Assembly (NCBI GenBank): GCA_001642415.1
Contig: LTDK01000179.1
Coordinates: forward strand, 124,001 to 188,000
Direction: 5' to 3'
Length of the DNA: 64,000 nucleotides
Origin: Nematocida ironsii
Taxonomy: Eukaryota > Microsporidia
Shown here one piece after another: positions 37,494-46,658 of this stretch. Numbering within the stretch: position 1 is the first letter of the stretch; each line of letters opens with the position of its first letter. The position numbers and the translations under genes are program-made. Below the pieces are notes generated by a model. The model made no database searches. It was not told the origin of the DNA and saw only the letters and a program-made list of their open reading frames with translations.

Positions 37494-37707
37494 TGTTTGT
37501 TATTCATTCCTCCCTATAAAAGATTTGTCCATAGCAACAGATGAAACTGAATCTGCTGTAAAACAAAATGCCCATTCTGTACCAATGGTTTGTTCTGGTT
37601 GAACAGCCGCTTTTTGTAGGCTGTGCTAAATTTGCATATTTCTATAATTTCTATTATAGAGCCAGCAGAAGAAAATATATACAATTTACTTTTTGCTTTT
37701 CTCTATA

Positions 37708-38643
37708 ATGAAAATATCCACAGAAAAAGAAGACTCTTCTCTTTCTCAGATGAGTGGCATGGAAAGGAAGATTAAGTCACTTTGGGTGCAAATTATTCTC
37801 ATGGGAGCAGCACTTGTTGCATATATTAAGATAGGTGGTGTTTGCTTGTTTTGCATACTAGGATATTTCTGTGCAAATTCATGCTGTATTCTTCTAATGA
37901 TTTTGCTAATGGCATCTACCTCTAAGAAAAAGAAAAAGCCAGAATTGATCTCCGCACCGCCGCAGCAGACAGTTAAATCAGAAGCAAAGCCTGTAGAGAA
38001 GGAGTCCTATAAAAAGCTCGACATCAACTTTCAACTGTCATTTAGGAAAAAAAATAAGCCTATAATACCTCCTAAGCAAATAGTTATCAAGAAGTATGAG
38101 GAGTATGTAGAAGAATTTAAGCTTACAAAGCAGCTAGAAAAAGAGTTCAAAATCTGGGTGCACAGAAATGTACTTCTTCCTGCTCTGAATGAGCCTGCGC
38201 TTCCTATGAGCAGAACAAAAACGCCTAAGTCTTTGACTAGAATGGAGATAAATGACTTGAAAATGATGTGTGGAAATGGATTTATGTGCTATGATAAAAA
38301 CAATGAACTGCACAGCAAGGCACTGTTCAAAGTTTTTTACAATTACTTTAACGAGAAAATGCCTGAAGACAGCTCATACTACACAAACCCAATGGATGAG
38401 TTCATTTTTGATGATATAAGCAAAATAAAAATAAGCCGATATGGGCTTCTGGTTGAAGATATGGAGTCTCTAATAGAAGGGAAAAAAACCTTTAACGTGT
38501 ACTTTATAAATAAGAACACACTATATGACACACAGGGAGACGTAATACTTTCTTTCTTAATCCTTTTAATATTTGCAAATAGAAATGAAGGAAGGTATCT
38601 TGGTGCTTTTTCTTTGAGAGGTCTTCCTTTTCTTTCAAAATAG
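37708..38643 (+). CDS. Two-helix membrane protein with C-terminal soluble domain (TMEM209-like?)
   Basis: 311 residues from the ATG at 37708; the longer frame starts at TTG. Two hydrophobic helices (about 26-46 and 49-69, the second Cys-rich) are followed by a Lys/Pro-rich linker and a C-terminal domain of about 200 residues that contains EFKIWVHRNVLLPAL and ends in GRYLGAFSLRGLPFLSK. Two N-terminal helices, a basic linker and a domain opening with a W-x-H/E helix recall TMEM209, a nuclear-envelope protein. The resemblance is weak. It may instead be lineage-specific. Confidence 0.45.
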   Translation: MKISTEKEDSSLSQMSGMERKIKSLWVQIILMGAALVAYIKIGGVCLFCILGYFCANSCCILLMILLMASTSKKKKKPELISAPPQQTVKSEAKPVEKESYKKLDINFQLSFRKKNKPIIPPKQIVIKKYEEYVEEFKLTKQLEKEFKIWVHRNVLLPALNEPALPMSRTKTPKSLTRMEINDLKMMCGNGFMCYDKNNELHSKALFKVFYNYFNEKMPEDSSYYTNPMDEFIFDDISKIKISRYGLLVEDMESLIEGKKTFNVYFINKNTLYDTQGDVILSFLILLIFANRNEGRYLGAFSLRGLPFLSK

Positions 38644-38933
38644 CCGTAAGTAGCAATGAATAATAAAAATTAGAATATACTCCCACCATGCACATTCATC
38701 TGATATTGGAAGTATAATGAATGTTTCTACATTTATATCTGTTGAATTGTTCTTTTTTTTACTTCATATAATGCATTTTATATTGAAAATAGAAAATATG
38801 TTATCCATCCAGCCTCCAAATGGAAATACTAATTATCTTTTTATATTTATCCTTTTAAGTATAAAATTCTAAAACAAGGAAATACAATTTTCAATAAATC
38901 TGCATAAATATATCATATGACTAAAATATTCTG

Positions 38934-41060
38934 ATGAAATGGAAACATTTTCTTAAGGAAGCAGTTGTTAGTGCGCTATTCTTGCATAGTACACAGGCAA
39001 GCTCTGATAGCACTATCAGTTCAAACAGTGATATAGATGTAAATAGAGCATCTAAGGTGACATTCAATACAAGGGATACACTGCATGTATATACGGCATC
39101 TTCTGAAGAAGATTCTGTTGATGATATAGATTCACTAACCCTTAATTATAAAACTGACTCTCCTACGCCACAGTCATCGGAGGAGTCATTGCCAGATACA
39201 GAAGACTTAAATACAAGCCAGCAAACTCCGCCTAAGCCCTCTATATCTATAGAAGAGAACCCCATAGATAAGGCTATAAGTGAGTTGGATGCACTGGACA
39301 GAGATCTAGAATCCATTTTAAGCACTATGCCATCGTCTTCTGGCACAAATGCTATAAAACCGACCTCTCATAACACTATTGTTCTTGATAGCCCCGATGT
39401 TTCAGATAACGACTGTGTTGATGGAAATAGATGGTCAGACCAGGAAGATCCTGATTTATTAGCAAATCCATCCAAAGAAGAAACAGAAAATCTAATTAAA
39501 AGACGGCAGCTGTTGAAGCAGCATGCGCATATTCAAATGTTTTCAGACTTAAATGAATTTCCATCGCTAGAGATAAGAAAAACTGTGAAGGTTCTTATTT
39601 TCTATAACTGCAAATTCACTACTATGCCGGAAACAATATATGAGTATACCGACCTGTGCTCGATTACGCTAAATAATTGCTCAATTAAAAAGTTACCAGA
39701 TAATATGTCCAATTTTAAGCAGTTAAAGGCTCTGCACATTAACAACTGCAAGAATTTAGAAAGCCTCCCTCCTTTATTATTTGAGTGCCCGCTTCTAGAT
39801 GATCTGTCAGTTATAGAGTGCAGTTTAAAGACCCTTCCAGATAATATTGGAATGGCCGCATTGGTTGATCTGAGCTTAAACGGAAACAATCTGCGAAAAA
39901 TCCCAGAAACAATCTCCAGTTTATCTAAACTACAAAGTTTAAATTTAGCAAATAACCAGATTGAAGCCTTGCCTGAAAATATATCAGATTTACTATCTTT
40001 AAAAATACTGAACCTCTCCCACAATAGAATTGTCTTTACTAAGAAAAATAACAGACTCTTTAGTGCTATTCTTGAAATAATTCCCAAAGTGTACTATACC
40101 CGCGGCCCAGGTGTTGAAAGATCTAAAAAAGAGTATATGCCGCTGCCTAATTTAGAAACTGCAGATCTCTCATATAATATGTTTGAGTATATTCCAAGTA
40201 TTTTCTTTGTATCTGATCGGGTTAAGAGCGTTGATTTTTCAAATAACCAAATAAAAACCGTTGATAGACTAGCAGACTATTTGCTAAGAAGGCCAGAATT
40301 CAGCCATCTAAATCTGAGAGGCAATGAAGATTTGTACGAATATGGAAACTTGCACGACGAATACGGATTCAGAGAGATGTTCTGGCTGTTTAATAGAAAG
40401 GTCCTTCTGTCTGACAATGTTCTAGACAAATTGTCGCAGCCAATTAGTAAAGCCACTGCATACAACATTCTTTCACTAAGAACACTAGAAGAAAATGTAT
40501 GGAATTATAAAAGTGTTAGAAGAATAAGAAAGCAATCTGAACCAAAATTCGATAAAAATATCGATTGTAATCAATTCCATGAAGTTGCACTCAGATATAA
40601 GATAAATGAATACTTAAACACAATTAAGCAAAATGTTATGCACTCTCTATTTTCATTTCCAGTATATTCAAACACACCAAATATTGTTGGGTTAGGAGAA
40701 TATTGGTCATATATTATGGAGGATGAGGTTGGCCCAGGGAACAGCAAAATATGGGCTTTCATGGGACCTCCATACCCATACAGCACAAGAAACCTAGAAG
40801 ACCCCTTTTTTAATTCTATAGGAAACGCCATACTGGCTTTCTACACTAGATTTACTGTTAAAGTGGCTGCTGAATACATCAGAAATAAAATTAACTCAGA
40901 GAATACATTTGTAAAAGCAGTCATTCAATATACCCATCACAATTGCTCTGAGCACACATACACGCATCTCTTCACGTACAACACAGAACCAATGAAATAT
41001 GCAGAGATAAGCACAGAATGCGCTGTCTTGCTTCTAAAACACTTTGACTACATTGAATAA
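38934..41060 (+). CDS. Secreted leucine-rich-repeat protein
   Basis: 708 residues. A hydrophobic N-terminus (about 8-24) reads as a signal peptide. Residues 25-190 are acidic and Ser/Thr-rich. From about 215 to 370 there are at least six canonical LRRs (units such as L-x-x-L-x-L-x-x-N-x-I-x-x-LP), in the short LPxxL class found in adhesive and signalling proteins. A less regular LRR part, then a 200-residue C-terminal domain, follow. LRRs bind proteins. With a signal peptide this is a good candidate for a host-interacting or spore-surface protein. Microsporidia often carry LRR families. Confidence 0.8.
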   Translation: MKWKHFLKEAVVSALFLHSTQASSDSTISSNSDIDVNRASKVTFNTRDTLHVYTASSEEDSVDDIDSLTLNYKTDSPTPQSSEESLPDTEDLNTSQQTPPKPSISIEENPIDKAISELDALDRDLESILSTMPSSSGTNAIKPTSHNTIVLDSPDVSDNDCVDGNRWSDQEDPDLLANPSKEETENLIKRRQLLKQHAHIQMFSDLNEFPSLEIRKTVKVLIFYNCKFTTMPETIYEYTDLCSITLNNCSIKKLPDNMSNFKQLKALHINNCKNLESLPPLLFECPLLDDLSVIECSLKTLPDNIGMAALVDLSLNGNNLRKIPETISSLSKLQSLNLANNQIEALPENISDLLSLKILNLSHNRIVFTKKNNRLFSAILEIIPKVYYTRGPGVERSKKEYMPLPNLETADLSYNMFEYIPSIFFVSDRVKSVDFSNNQIKTVDRLADYLLRRPEFSHLNLRGNEDLYEYGNLHDEYGFREMFWLFNRKVLLSDNVLDKLSQPISKATAYNILSLRTLEENVWNYKSVRRIRKQSEPKFDKNIDCNQFHEVALRYKINEYLNTIKQNVMHSLFSFPVYSNTPNIVGLGEYWSYIMEDEVGPGNSKIWAFMGPPYPYSTRNLEDPFFNSIGNAILAFYTRFTVKVAAEYIRNKINSENTFVKAVIQYTHHNCSEHTYTHLFTYNTEPMKYAEISTECAVLLLKHFDYIE

Positions 41061-41393
41061 ATACTTTGTACTTTTTATGTAGTTTAGCATGCGTATACCG
41101 CATACCGCATAAACAACTTTTACTTGAAAAGGCTCTAAAGTTCTTTTTGTGCATTTTATGCATAAATAAGTTTAGTGCTTTATTAACACTGCAATAATAA
41201 GCTTTTAATCTGCTAATATTATACTGTGTAGATTGTATAAATCCAGTGGGGTATTTTATATTTATTACATGCTATAAATTATTTGTCTTCTATAAATAAA
41301 TATGTATCCAGAGAATTTTATAATTGAAGTTATATATATGAGTTTGGTCTTTTATAAATAAAAATTAAATAATAAATACTTGTTCATTTATAA
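41061..41393. other. AT-rich convergent intergenic region
   Basis: 333 bp between the convergent LRR and RNase H2 genes. GCGTATACCGCATACCGCATAAAC near 41091 is a short CCGCATA tandem. Nothing else seen. Confidence 0.4.
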
Positions 41394-42458
41394 TTATTTT
41401 GCTTTTTTTAGAAGACACCTCATATTTCCTATCTGACTAATACGGTCTTGATTTAATTTGGGTTTATTTCTCTCAAGTATGTCCATGATCGGTTTCCATG
41501 TTATACGGAATATTGATGGAAATCCTATGCCAGGAATAAATGAATGCTCCATCCAGTTTTTTGTGGCCGCGTCTGATGGATACCCAGAAATAGGTATACT
41601 TGGAAGTTTTGCTTCACTGTACATTATATTTACGACTTCTGGCACTTCTAAAAACATATCTCTAGTTACCTTAGCAAGAATACTTGCTGCTCCTACTGTT
41701 TGATATTTTGAATCCGCCTTTTCTTCTACAGTTATTTTTTTAATTGTTTTGTACTCCTTCATTCTATTTTTAACCTTTTCATGCAGAGTTTTTTTGTTTC
41801 CAACTGTGTCAATAAATATTTCTGATATTGGAACATTAAACCCAGCGCACATACTTAGCATGTTCAGTATACAATCAATCGATAGGTCGTTAAGATTTTG
41901 ACATTGCGTATTTACAAATATAGGAGGGGCCAGTGCTATCGCATCTTTATTCTTCTCCTGCATTATGAATTTTATTAATCCACTTTCGTTTACAACTTTT
42001 GTTGCTTTTACTTGGGCTGGGCTCTCTTGGATTTTCTGCTTTTTCTTTGGCATTTTACTTACAGATTCTTTAACTTTTCTCAACTTGTTGTTTTTCACAC
42101 CAAGCATGTTAATACTTATAAAAAGAGGAGATAGACAGCGAATTATAAACCCAACATTCTCATCTCTGTATAGATCTATATGCTGTAGGCCTCTTTTCTG
42201 TTTTTTCACTTTTTTTGAATCGTTATATATTACTGTCTTTGGATCTTTTGCCCAATAGACCAAACCATAAACAAGTGGGCCTGCTAATGGCCCCCGCCCG
42301 GCCTCATCTATTCCTACTTTGTAAGAATTTCCTAGGTTTTTGGGTGTTTTAATTAATGTCACATTATTATATTTATCCCTGTGTATCTTTATACCATGTA
42401 TATTCTCCTGTGTCAGAATCCTTTTTAACTCTTCGGTTTTTTGCTGTTCTGTGTACAT
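41394..42458 (-). CDS. RNH201: Ribonuclease H2 catalytic subunit A
   Basis: 354 residues from the ATG at 42458; the open frame continues upstream but would overlap the divergent TatD gene. GIDEAGRGPLAGPL holds catalytic Asp51 and Glu52. A later IFIDTVG and EEKADSKYQTVGAASILAKVTRD supply the remaining acidic ligands and the conserved AASI segment. GYPSDAATKNWM near the C-terminus is family-specific. It removes ribonucleotides and RNA primers from DNA. A Lys-rich insertion of about 60 residues (VSKMPKKKQKIQ and flanks) interrupts the core. Confidence 0.93.
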   Translation of the reverse strand: MYTEQQKTEELKRILTQENIHGIKIHRDKYNNVTLIKTPKNLGNSYKVGIDEAGRGPLAGPLVYGLVYWAKDPKTVIYNDSKKVKKQKRGLQHIDLYRDENVGFIIRCLSPLFISINMLGVKNNKLRKVKESVSKMPKKKQKIQESPAQVKATKVVNESGLIKFIMQEKNKDAIALAPPIFVNTQCQNLNDLSIDCILNMLSMCAGFNVPISEIFIDTVGNKKTLHEKVKNRMKEYKTIKKITVEEKADSKYQTVGAASILAKVTRDMFLEVPEVVNIMYSEAKLPSIPISGYPSDAATKNWMEHSFIPGIGFPSIFRITWKPIMDILERNKPKLNQDRISQIGNMRCLLKKAK

Positions 42459-42481
42459 TTTTCCTTGTATTATTGCAATGT

Positions 42482-42491
42482 AAATATTTTT
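42482..42491. promoter_or_regulatory. AAATATTTTT element in a 40-bp divergent promoter
   Basis: Lies between RNH201 and the TatD-like gene, 7 bp before the latter's ATG. The two nucleases probably share this promoter region. Confidence 0.45.
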
Positions 42492-42498
42492 ATTAAGA

Positions 42499-43416
42499 AT
42501 GCCATATGATATAGCAGTAAACATAACCGACCCACAATACTTAGGAGAGTATAATAACAAGAAGAAGCACTCCTGTGATATTAAAAGCGTGATAGCGCGG
42601 GGGAAGTCGCATGATGTAAACATGGTCTTTTTAGGACTATCACTAGCTAGTTCAGTTGAGGTAATTGGTATAGCAAATGAGTACAATGAATACTGCGTAA
42701 TTGGGGTTCACCCAGGAAGTACAGAAGAGTGCACAGAGGAGGACATACAAGCGTTTGTTGATATTTTAAGCACTAAAACCATAGAGAACCAAAGAAATTT
42801 AATAAGAAAAGAAGTTTCAGATATAATAAGCACAGCAGCGCTTTTAAATATTGATAGTGTTATTGGAATAGGAGAAGTTGGTCTAGATTACAACAGAACC
42901 TACTCTTCTAAAGAGAAACAAAAGAAGGTATTTAAGGCAATACTCAAAAAAACAGAAGTATTCAATCTACCATATATTTTTCACTATAGAGACTGTGAAA
43001 AAGACTTTTTTGAAATCATGAATGATCACAAAGTATCGGGTGTTATACATTCATATACCGGGGGATTGGAAGAAATGAGAAGGTTGGTTAGTAAGGGATT
43101 CTATATAGGAATAAATGGCGCGTCGATTAGAGAAAATGAGAAAACATCAGTGATTGAGGAAATACCTCTAGACAGATTGCTAATAGAAACAGATGCACCC
43201 TGGTGCACTATACGAAAAACATCAAAGTATTATGACAGCATCGGCACATACCTCAAATCTAACAAAAAATGGATAGAGAATGAAGGAGTAAAAGGAAGAA
43301 ATGAACCAATTAATCTATACCAAGTGATTGATGCGGTGTCTCACATTAAAAAAATACCTAAACAGGATGTAATCAATGTAACAAATCAGAATTTCAAAAA
43401 ACTATTCCGAAGATAA
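42499..43416 (+). CDS. TatD-family deoxyribonuclease (TATDN1-like)
   Basis: 305 residues, a TIM-barrel metal hydrolase. The N-terminal VNITDPQYLG matches the TATDN1 variant in which the usual HxH is replaced. Metal ligands are otherwise present: GVHPG (His71), GEVGLDYNR (Glu126), FHYRD (His162), IHSYTGG (His184) and ETDAPW (Asp232). TatD enzymes are 3'-5' exonucleases in DNA repair and DNA degradation. All key residues are present and the length is normal. Confidence 0.92.
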   Translation: MPYDIAVNITDPQYLGEYNNKKKHSCDIKSVIARGKSHDVNMVFLGLSLASSVEVIGIANEYNEYCVIGVHPGSTEECTEEDIQAFVDILSTKTIENQRNLIRKEVSDIISTAALLNIDSVIGIGEVGLDYNRTYSSKEKQKKVFKAILKKTEVFNLPYIFHYRDCEKDFFEIMNDHKVSGVIHSYTGGLEEMRRLVSKGFYIGINGASIRENEKTSVIEEIPLDRLLIETDAPWCTIRKTSKYYDSIGTYLKSNKKWIENEGVKGRNEPINLYQVIDAVSHIKKIPKQDVINVTNQNFKKLFRR

Positions 43417-43574
43417 GCATCCTAAGGGATTCATGCTCTATTATGAGTATTCCGCCATATATAAATTAGAGCTATTTACCTTTTCAGAGTTTATGGAATT
43501 CCCGGCCATTCTGCTTTGTACATTATTACTACAGTAATAAACATTTAATATTTTCTAGTTTTAATTATTAAAAG

Positions 43575-44336
43575 ATGCCTGCTTCTATTGGCTCTCTTTT
43601 AAGAGAGATCTTTCATCAGAGATACACTGAAATCACTGAGCAGAAACTATCTCGATACAGATTTAGACTGACTTCTTCTCAAAGATTGCAGTTTTATAGT
43701 GGAATCTCTCTATTAGCGCTTTCGGGTTTTATATTGGTTTACGCATTCTCAAGTTCTGTTTCTCAAATCATAATTGATTATACACACTGCACTGAAAAGG
43801 CCTGCGAATATTCATTTTTCTTAGATAAGCAAAAACACAATACACATATATACGGATCAGTGAAAGGTGCTGCACAGACCCACATGAAATATACCCGGGA
43901 CGACTCTTTTAATAAACCCTCGCCAGATAACATAAATGAAATAGACTGTTCTCCGTATATGCAGGATGGCAAATGGGTATATCCTTGCGGAATTACTCTA
44001 TCTACACTCCCAACAGACTCATATAAGCTTCTAGACGAGAATAAGAATGAAGTGTTGCTAAACGCAAGCATGAGCGAACGAATAAGCAGTTGGAGTAGGC
44101 CTTCTTCTTTTCTGTCCGCATATTATAAAATAGGAAGCATCCCTACTCTCTTACCCGGCAAATATCAATTAATAATTAATAAGCAGCTTATACACCCACT
44201 CAATGTGCGAAAAGTTATCATAATAAGCAACATTGGGATATTTGGAAACCTTTTTTATAATTCACAAATATATATCCTATCAACTGTCGTACTGCTTGCC
44301 ATCATAAACGCCGTAGCATGTATGTATTATCTTTAA
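43575..44336 (+). CDS. CDC50: Cdc50/Lem3-family P4-ATPase beta subunit
   Basis: 253 residues with two membrane helices (about 38-58 and 230-250) flanking a lumenal domain. The diagnostic YPCG motif lies at residues 136-139 with surrounding WVYPCGITLST. A Cys pair (TEKACEY, EIDCSPY) could form the conserved disulphides. CDC50 proteins escort P4-ATPase flippases to the Golgi and plasma membrane and are needed for phospholipid flipping. It is shorter than human CDC50A, consistent with reduction. The flippase alpha subunit is not in the window. Confidence 0.9.
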   Translation: MPASIGSLLREIFHQRYTEITEQKLSRYRFRLTSSQRLQFYSGISLLALSGFILVYAFSSSVSQIIIDYTHCTEKACEYSFFLDKQKHNTHIYGSVKGAAQTHMKYTRDDSFNKPSPDNINEIDCSPYMQDGKWVYPCGITLSTLPTDSYKLLDENKNEVLLNASMSERISSWSRPSSFLSAYYKIGSIPTLLPGKYQLIINKQLIHPLNVRKVIIISNIGIFGNLFYNSQIYILSTVVLLAIINAVACMYYL

Positions 44337-44422
44337 TAAAAGCATCTATTATAAAAAGTGTAGGAATGGGTGCTGTCAGCGTTTATTCTATTATTAGGCC
44401 TTGTTTCTGTATTTTGCCAATT

Positions 44423-44827
44423 TTATTTGTGGTTTTTGTGCTGTTGTGCGCCTTCAACACCTATATACAGCCTCTTGCAGTTATTTATATCTTTTATTAT
44501 GCCTGCGTCTATATCTAAACTCACTAAAAGGCCTGAGAAGGAAATGTCTATAGTCTGCCGGTTTCCATTTGTCTTTGTTTCGTATACTATTCCATTTCCC
44601 ATTAAATATGCGTACTTCTCGGGGATGTCCTTCTCTGTGAAATCTGCTTCTTCAGAAAAAAGTGCAATATTTACTTTGTCCATTTTTTTGTGATTAAACA
44701 ATCCTGCATGATAGTCCATTATTAAAGTTGTGCTTTCATTTGTGAATACTCCCCTGGAAACCTCATCAAAGGCCTTTCCGTCTACATCTATGTCGGAAAG
44801 AGTGAAAGAATTGACGAATATTTGCAT
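44423..44827 (-). CDS. RPB8: RNA polymerase subunit Rpb8
   Basis: 134 residues from the ATG at 44827; the frame two codons upstream starts with TTG. DIDVDGKAFDEVSRG matches the early signature of RPB8, and the closing strands YAYLMGNGIVYE, ISFSGLLVSLDID and LYIGVEG follow as in the family. The OB-fold protein is shared by RNA polymerases I, II and III. The variable loop is short. It shares a 28-bp divergent promoter with the gene at 44856. Confidence 0.9.
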   Translation of the reverse strand: MQIFVNSFTLSDIDVDGKAFDEVSRGVFTNESTTLIMDYHAGLFNHKKMDKVNIALFSEEADFTEKDIPEKYAYLMGNGIVYETKTNGNRQTIDISFSGLLVSLDIDAGIIKDINNCKRLYIGVEGAQQHKNHK

Positions 44828-44855
44828 GCCCAATAAAAAAATCGTAAATATATAT

Positions 44856-45800
44856 ATGGCACGCCCGAGACGAGAAAAGCAGCAAATAAAGCCGCCAGGC
44901 CAGGCACTAGCACTATCTCAGGAAATATTAGCAGGGTTAAGAAGGAATTCACATCAACAAGTAAGTATGGACGAAGATTCAATGGAAAACATCGATGCAT
45001 ACTGGAATATGGCAAACAAAGAATTGGAAGAAATGGAAAGAAAACAATATGAAGACATTAGTATGCTAGACTCGCTTCAATCTATACTGCACACATCTAC
45101 CCCAGAGAAAAATCCAGTAATAGAAACAGAAGAAGAGAAAAGGCCCAGCACTGCCACTCCTGCACAACCGCCCCGGCGAAGCTTTGATGAAGAATTTCAA
45201 GATAGCCTGCAGAATGTGGTGCTAACAGGATTCTCTGATTCCGACGACGAGATTCTACAAAAAGGAAAAGAAGCAAAAGATTCTGCCACAAACACACTTC
45301 CCACAGAAGAAGCTTCTACAGAGATAAGCCCCACTAAAAAAATACATGAATATAGCAGAGCAATTGACGAAAGCATTGAACTGTCAAGTATATCTGTGGA
45401 TGGTGACAAAAGTATCTGTCTTGGCCGTAAAAAAAGAAAATATGTTCGTAAATCTAAGACCATTTCCCCATACAAATTACTATATAAAGAGTGCGCTAAG
45501 ACCAGTACAGAAATTCTAAACTTTACTGCGTGCGGACTGAATTTACAAACAATCCATATCAAGGCATACTCCTTTAAGAAGATTGATTCGAACTGTATCT
45601 ATTATATTACAAGAGGATCTGTTATAGTGGAAGACCCTTTAGTGTCTTCTGATCAGGCTGAGGAATTATTCTACAAAAATAAATCTTTTATTGGAAGAAG
45701 GCTCAAAGCAGGTGCAGCATTTAATAATACTTGCCCTACTGTGATCTACAACCCAGCACAACAAGTGTGCACACTAGTTGGATTTACCAATGCTATGTAA
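44856..45800 (+). CDS. Nuclear-type protein with C-terminal cupin-like domain (CENP-C/Mif2-like?)
   Basis: 314 residues from the ATG at 44856; the longer frame overlaps RPB8 and starts at a non-ATG codon. The first 200 residues are Glu/Ser/Thr-rich and probably disordered. A basic GRKKRKYVRKSK motif then precedes a beta-rich C-terminal domain of about 100 residues (IHIKAYSFKKID, YYITRGSVIVED, AGAAFNN). Disordered N-terminus, Arg/Lys motif and terminal cupin-type domain is the layout of CENP-C/Mif2, which binds centromeric nucleosomes and dimerises through the cupin. The basic motif lacks a clear aromatic pair, so the match is weak. Confidence 0.4.
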   Translation: MARPRREKQQIKPPGQALALSQEILAGLRRNSHQQVSMDEDSMENIDAYWNMANKELEEMERKQYEDISMLDSLQSILHTSTPEKNPVIETEEEKRPSTATPAQPPRRSFDEEFQDSLQNVVLTGFSDSDDEILQKGKEAKDSATNTLPTEEASTEISPTKKIHEYSRAIDESIELSSISVDGDKSICLGRKKRKYVRKSKTISPYKLLYKECAKTSTEILNFTACGLNLQTIHIKAYSFKKIDSNCIYYITRGSVIVEDPLVSSDQAEELFYKNKSFIGRRLKAGAAFNNTCPTVIYNPAQQVCTLVGFTNAM

Positions 45801-46257
45801 TACATGTAGTAATCAAAAAAGCCATCCATGGACTTATGCCAGAATGATCACTCTTGTACTATTTCAAGTTAATCTTGGTAGAGTGCTCTTCTTGTGTGCG
45901 TTCATAGCAGTTAAAATAAATTTTATTTGGAGTTTCCTCTGTGCCAATAATACGTCTATCTATTATTTAATATAACTGTTGGACTATTTCATATTTATGC
46001 AACTCTTGGCTAACTAATGTTTTAGAAAATTCTTCACACTTACATATCTGCCAAACCATTAAGCTATTTAGCCATTAATTTTTATAAAATAGAGACATTT
46101 CAATACATAACTCTATGCAATTAACAAAATAATTATTTTTATTAGTGCTGTAGTATACAATTATTTAATTTATATAAGAGTAATAATGCACTAGATATAC
46201 ACAAAAGTTAATAGTAATAGAAATCATATAAAATTCCCACTCACAAATGCAGCCCAA
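45801..46257. other. AT-rich intergenic region
   Basis: 457 bp after the cupin-like gene. No credible gene, RNA or repeat seen. Confidence 0.4.
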
Positions 46258-46581
46258 ATGGCTCACCATCAAAGTATCCACTTTCTGTCTGCAATAATTC
46301 GACTTGGTGGGACTTCCAAATGCCCGGGATATATAGAACTATTTATGCCAAGTGCGCCCAGGCCAATAGGTGAAAATAATCCAATAGTAAGAGCAAATTG
46401 CACCACCAATGACATGAAGCATCCCATTGCAAGGCATTATAGTAATCACAATAAAGAGAACTTTCCTATAATATATCTGTTTAGTATATACTATGTTGCA
46501 TTGGTTGTATTGAGGTATGCATTAGGAACTACCAGAAAGTGCTTTATTTGCTACGAATTACTTGTTTTATATCATGTTTAA
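46258..46581 (+). CDS. Doubtful ORF, 107 residues
   Basis: An ATG-initiated frame with mixed composition, a Pro/Cys-containing first half and one hydrophobic segment (about 72-90). Base composition is higher in GC than the flanks, which makes chance less likely, but there is no recognisable motif and no upstream A/T element. It may be a small membrane protein or the remnant of a larger gene. Confidence 0.3.
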   Translation: MAHHQSIHFLSAIIRLGGTSKCPGYIELFMPSAPRPIGENNPIVRANCTTNDMKHPIARHYSNHNKENFPIIYLFSIYYVALVVLRYALGTTRKCFICYELLVLYHV

Positions 46582-46658
46582 TGAGGGGTTCCCTTAAAAG
46601 GGGCTTAAATTAAAATAGTCTATGCATAGACATATATTGTGATACATAATATATTTAA

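Noticed and set aside
45778..45975. 65-codon plus-strand ORF after the cupin-like gene
   Set aside because: Overlaps the end of the real gene, starts within it, no promoter element or motif.
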